DNA of 6,080 nt. It comes from Patescibacteria group bacterium (GTDB lineage Bacteria > Patescibacteriota > Microgenomatia > Levybacterales > UBA12049). Shown here one piece after another: positions 5,109-6,080 of this stretch; the first letter of the stretch is position 1, and every line of letters begins with the position of its first letter. The stretch lies in the NCBI GenBank assembly GCA_018900295.1, contig JAHIGH010000120.1:1-6080 (forward strand), read 5' to 3'. The notes beneath the pieces are model-generated. The model worked only from the letters and a program-made list of their open reading frames with translations, was not told the DNA's origin and made no database searches. The position numbers and the translations under genes are program-made.

Positions 5109-6080
5109 ATGAACATTAGAACAATTACAATAAAAGATAATAGTGAATTTAATAGTGTAGTTTCTCATCCTCTCCAATCCTTCGAGTGGGGAGAGTTTAG
5201 GAGAAAAACCGGTATAAAAGTTATCCGGCGCGGTTTTTTCGAAAAAAGAAAATTAGTCAAAGGTTTTACGCTCACCATTCACAAAATTCCCAAAACGCCT
5301 TTTAGCATTGGTTATCTTCCCAAAGGCGATATGCCAAATAAAGAATTAATAGATGAATTGCGAAGAATCGGTAAAGAAGAAAAATGCATCTTTATCCAAC
5401 TGGAGCCAAATATCATTCTAAATCGTCATTCCGGGGAGGAGCAGGGCGAGGACTCCAGAATCGATTCTGGACAAGCCAGAATGACAAAGCTTGATCTTGT
5501 TTTGGCCGCCCACCCTCTCTTCACCAAATATACGTTTGTTTTAGATTTAACCAAATCCGAAGAAGAACTTCTGAAAGCCATGCATCCGAAAGCCAGATAC
5601 AATATTAAGGTTGCGAAGAAGCATGGCGTTGAAATTATTGAAGACAACTCCGAAAAAGCTTTTTCAGAATATTGGCGGCTCATGGAAGAGACAACCAAGA
5701 GGCAAAATTTTTACGTCCACACCGAAAAGTATCATAAGTTACTCCGTGAAACACTAATGATTAAAGACTCCCCCTTTACTAAAGGGGGTAGGGGGGATTT
5801 CAATCAATTAACTTCTCATCTTTTCCTGGCCAAATATAAAGGCAAGATACTTACCGCCTGGACGCTCTTTGTTTTCAAAGACACATTATATTATCCCTAT
5901 GGCGCCTCAAGTAGTGAAAATAGGGAAGTAATGGCAAGTAATCTCATTATGTGGGAAGCTATACGCTTTGGAAAAAAATTAGGTCTGAAAAAGTTTGATA
6001 TGTGGGGCGCGCTCGGCCCCAATCCCAATCCGAAAGATCCCTGGTACGGCTTCCATAACTTTAAAGAAAAATATGCTCCA
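5109..6080 (+). CDS. FemA/FemB-type peptidoglycan bridge aminoacyltransferase, N-terminal part
   Basis: The first 324 residues of a FemA/FemB family enzyme, cut by the right edge of the window. Family members use aminoacyl-tRNA to add amino acids to the peptide side chain of lipid-linked peptidoglycan precursors at the inner face of the membrane, and have two GNAT-like domains. Landmarks are HPLQSFEWGEFR (20-31), IGYLPKGDMP (about 71-80), LEPN (99-102), KARYNIKVAKKHGVE (161-175) and FDMWGALGP (296-304), followed by the 'FHNFKEKY' equivalent of the conserved FK-FG motif. There is no signal peptide. ATG at 5109 is the only start after the in-frame TGA at 5073. Two in-frame insertions of repeat elements interrupt it, at about residues 106-126 and 220-231, both at places where relatives have loops. 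The frame stays open, so it may still work. It is separated from the nuclease gene by element B and is probably unrelated to it in function. Confidence 0.9.
   Translation, partial: MNIRTITIKDNSEFNSVVSHPLQSFEWGEFRRKTGIKVIRRGFFEKRKLVKGFTLTIHKIPKTPFSIGYLPKGDMPNKELIDELRRIGKEEKCIFIQLEPNIILNRHSGEEQGEDSRIDSGQARMTKLDLVLAAHPLFTKYTFVLDLTKSEEELLKAMHPKARYNIKVAKKHGVEIIEDNSEKAFSEYWRLMEETTKRQNFYVHTEKYHKLLRETLMIKDSPFTKGGRGDFNQLTSHLFLAKYKGKILTAWTLFVFKDTLYYPYGASSSENREVMASNLIMWEAIRFGKKLGLKKFDMWGALGPNPNPKDPWYGFHNFKEKYAP
5425..5485. repeat. GTCATTCC-type palindromic element inserted in frame in the FemA/FemB gene
   Basis: The ends GTCATTCCGG (5425-5434) and CCAGAATGAC (5476-5485) are inverted repeats matching at nine of ten positions. 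Inside lies a perfect 16-base palindrome, CCAGAATCGATTCTGG (5455-5470). The element is translated as roughly residues 106-126, a polar stretch containing RHSGEEQGEDSR and IDSGQARMTK. It separates the conserved LEPN segment from the next domain segment (HPLFTKYTFVLDL) and does not resemble FemA/FemB sequence. It belongs to the same broad family as 240-297, unlike the CCCTCC elements. Confidence 0.82.
5768..5800 (+). repeat. Minimal CCCTCC/GGAGGG-type element inserted in frame in the FemA/FemB gene
   Basis: An 8-bp stem, CCCCCTTT (5770-5777) with AAAGGGGG (5781-5788) and an ACT loop, is followed by TAGGGGGGATTT, the counterpart of the family tail AGGGTGGATTT. The orientation is forward, as at 311-346. 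It is read as about 12 residues, DSPFTKGGRGDF (220-231), closely resembling the QSPPFSKGRLGG encoded by the copy inside the restriction-modification gene. It lies just before the conserved 'LFLAKYKG' strand. Confidence 0.85.

Noticed and set aside
5109..6080. FemA/FemB gene as a pseudogene because of two repeat insertions
   Set aside because: The frame stays open through both elements, and conserved segments before, between and after them are intact; there is no stop or frameshift.

Overview
The window looks like a stretch of a small-genome bacterium, most likely a candidate-phylum organism (Patescibacteria/CPR, Parcubacteria-like). This is an inference from moderately AT-rich DNA, weak or absent Shine-Dalgarno sites, a compact FemA/FemB gene, and many short palindromic elements of the 'CCCTCC...GGAGGG' and 'GTCATTCC...' types between and inside genes. 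No rRNA or tRNA gene is present to fix the taxonomy.

Layout, left to right: (1) the C-terminal end of a UvrD/PcrA-type superfamily 1 helicase, 1-225; (2) a 164-base gap with two palindromic elements and a strong promoter-like sequence; (3) a single-chain restriction-modification enzyme related to type ISP, 390-3665, in which nuclease, N6-adenine methylase and target recognition are fused without a helicase; (4) an unrecognised 189-residue protein, 3689-4258, 23 bases downstream and probably in the same transcript; (5) a region of palindromic elements with a DUF559 (Vsr-like) endonuclease gene between them, 4315-5073; (6) the first 324 residues of a FemA/FemB peptidoglycan-bridge aminoacyltransferase, 5109 to the window end.

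The most unusual signal is the palindromic element family. Its ends are inverted copies of about 35 bases, each a 9-bp hairpin plus a G-rich tail ending in GGATTT. In larger members the space between the ends is filled by a diverged array with a period of about 30 bases. Three larger members are visible. One lies inside the restriction-modification gene and adds 46 in-frame residues. Two flank the DUF559 gene so closely that one supplies its stop codon and last residues while the other ends 6 bases before its start codon. Minimal single-hairpin members lie at 311-346 and, in frame, inside the FemA/FemB gene. That gene also carries an in-frame insertion of a second palindromic family (GTCATTCC type).

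The working hypothesis is a nuclease-associated palindromic mobile element: the DUF559 nuclease may mobilise the repeats, as REP-associated transposases are thought to do for REP sequences. In-gene copies are tolerated as protein insertions, as with Rickettsia palindromic elements. The sequence shows the arrangement; the mechanism is inference.
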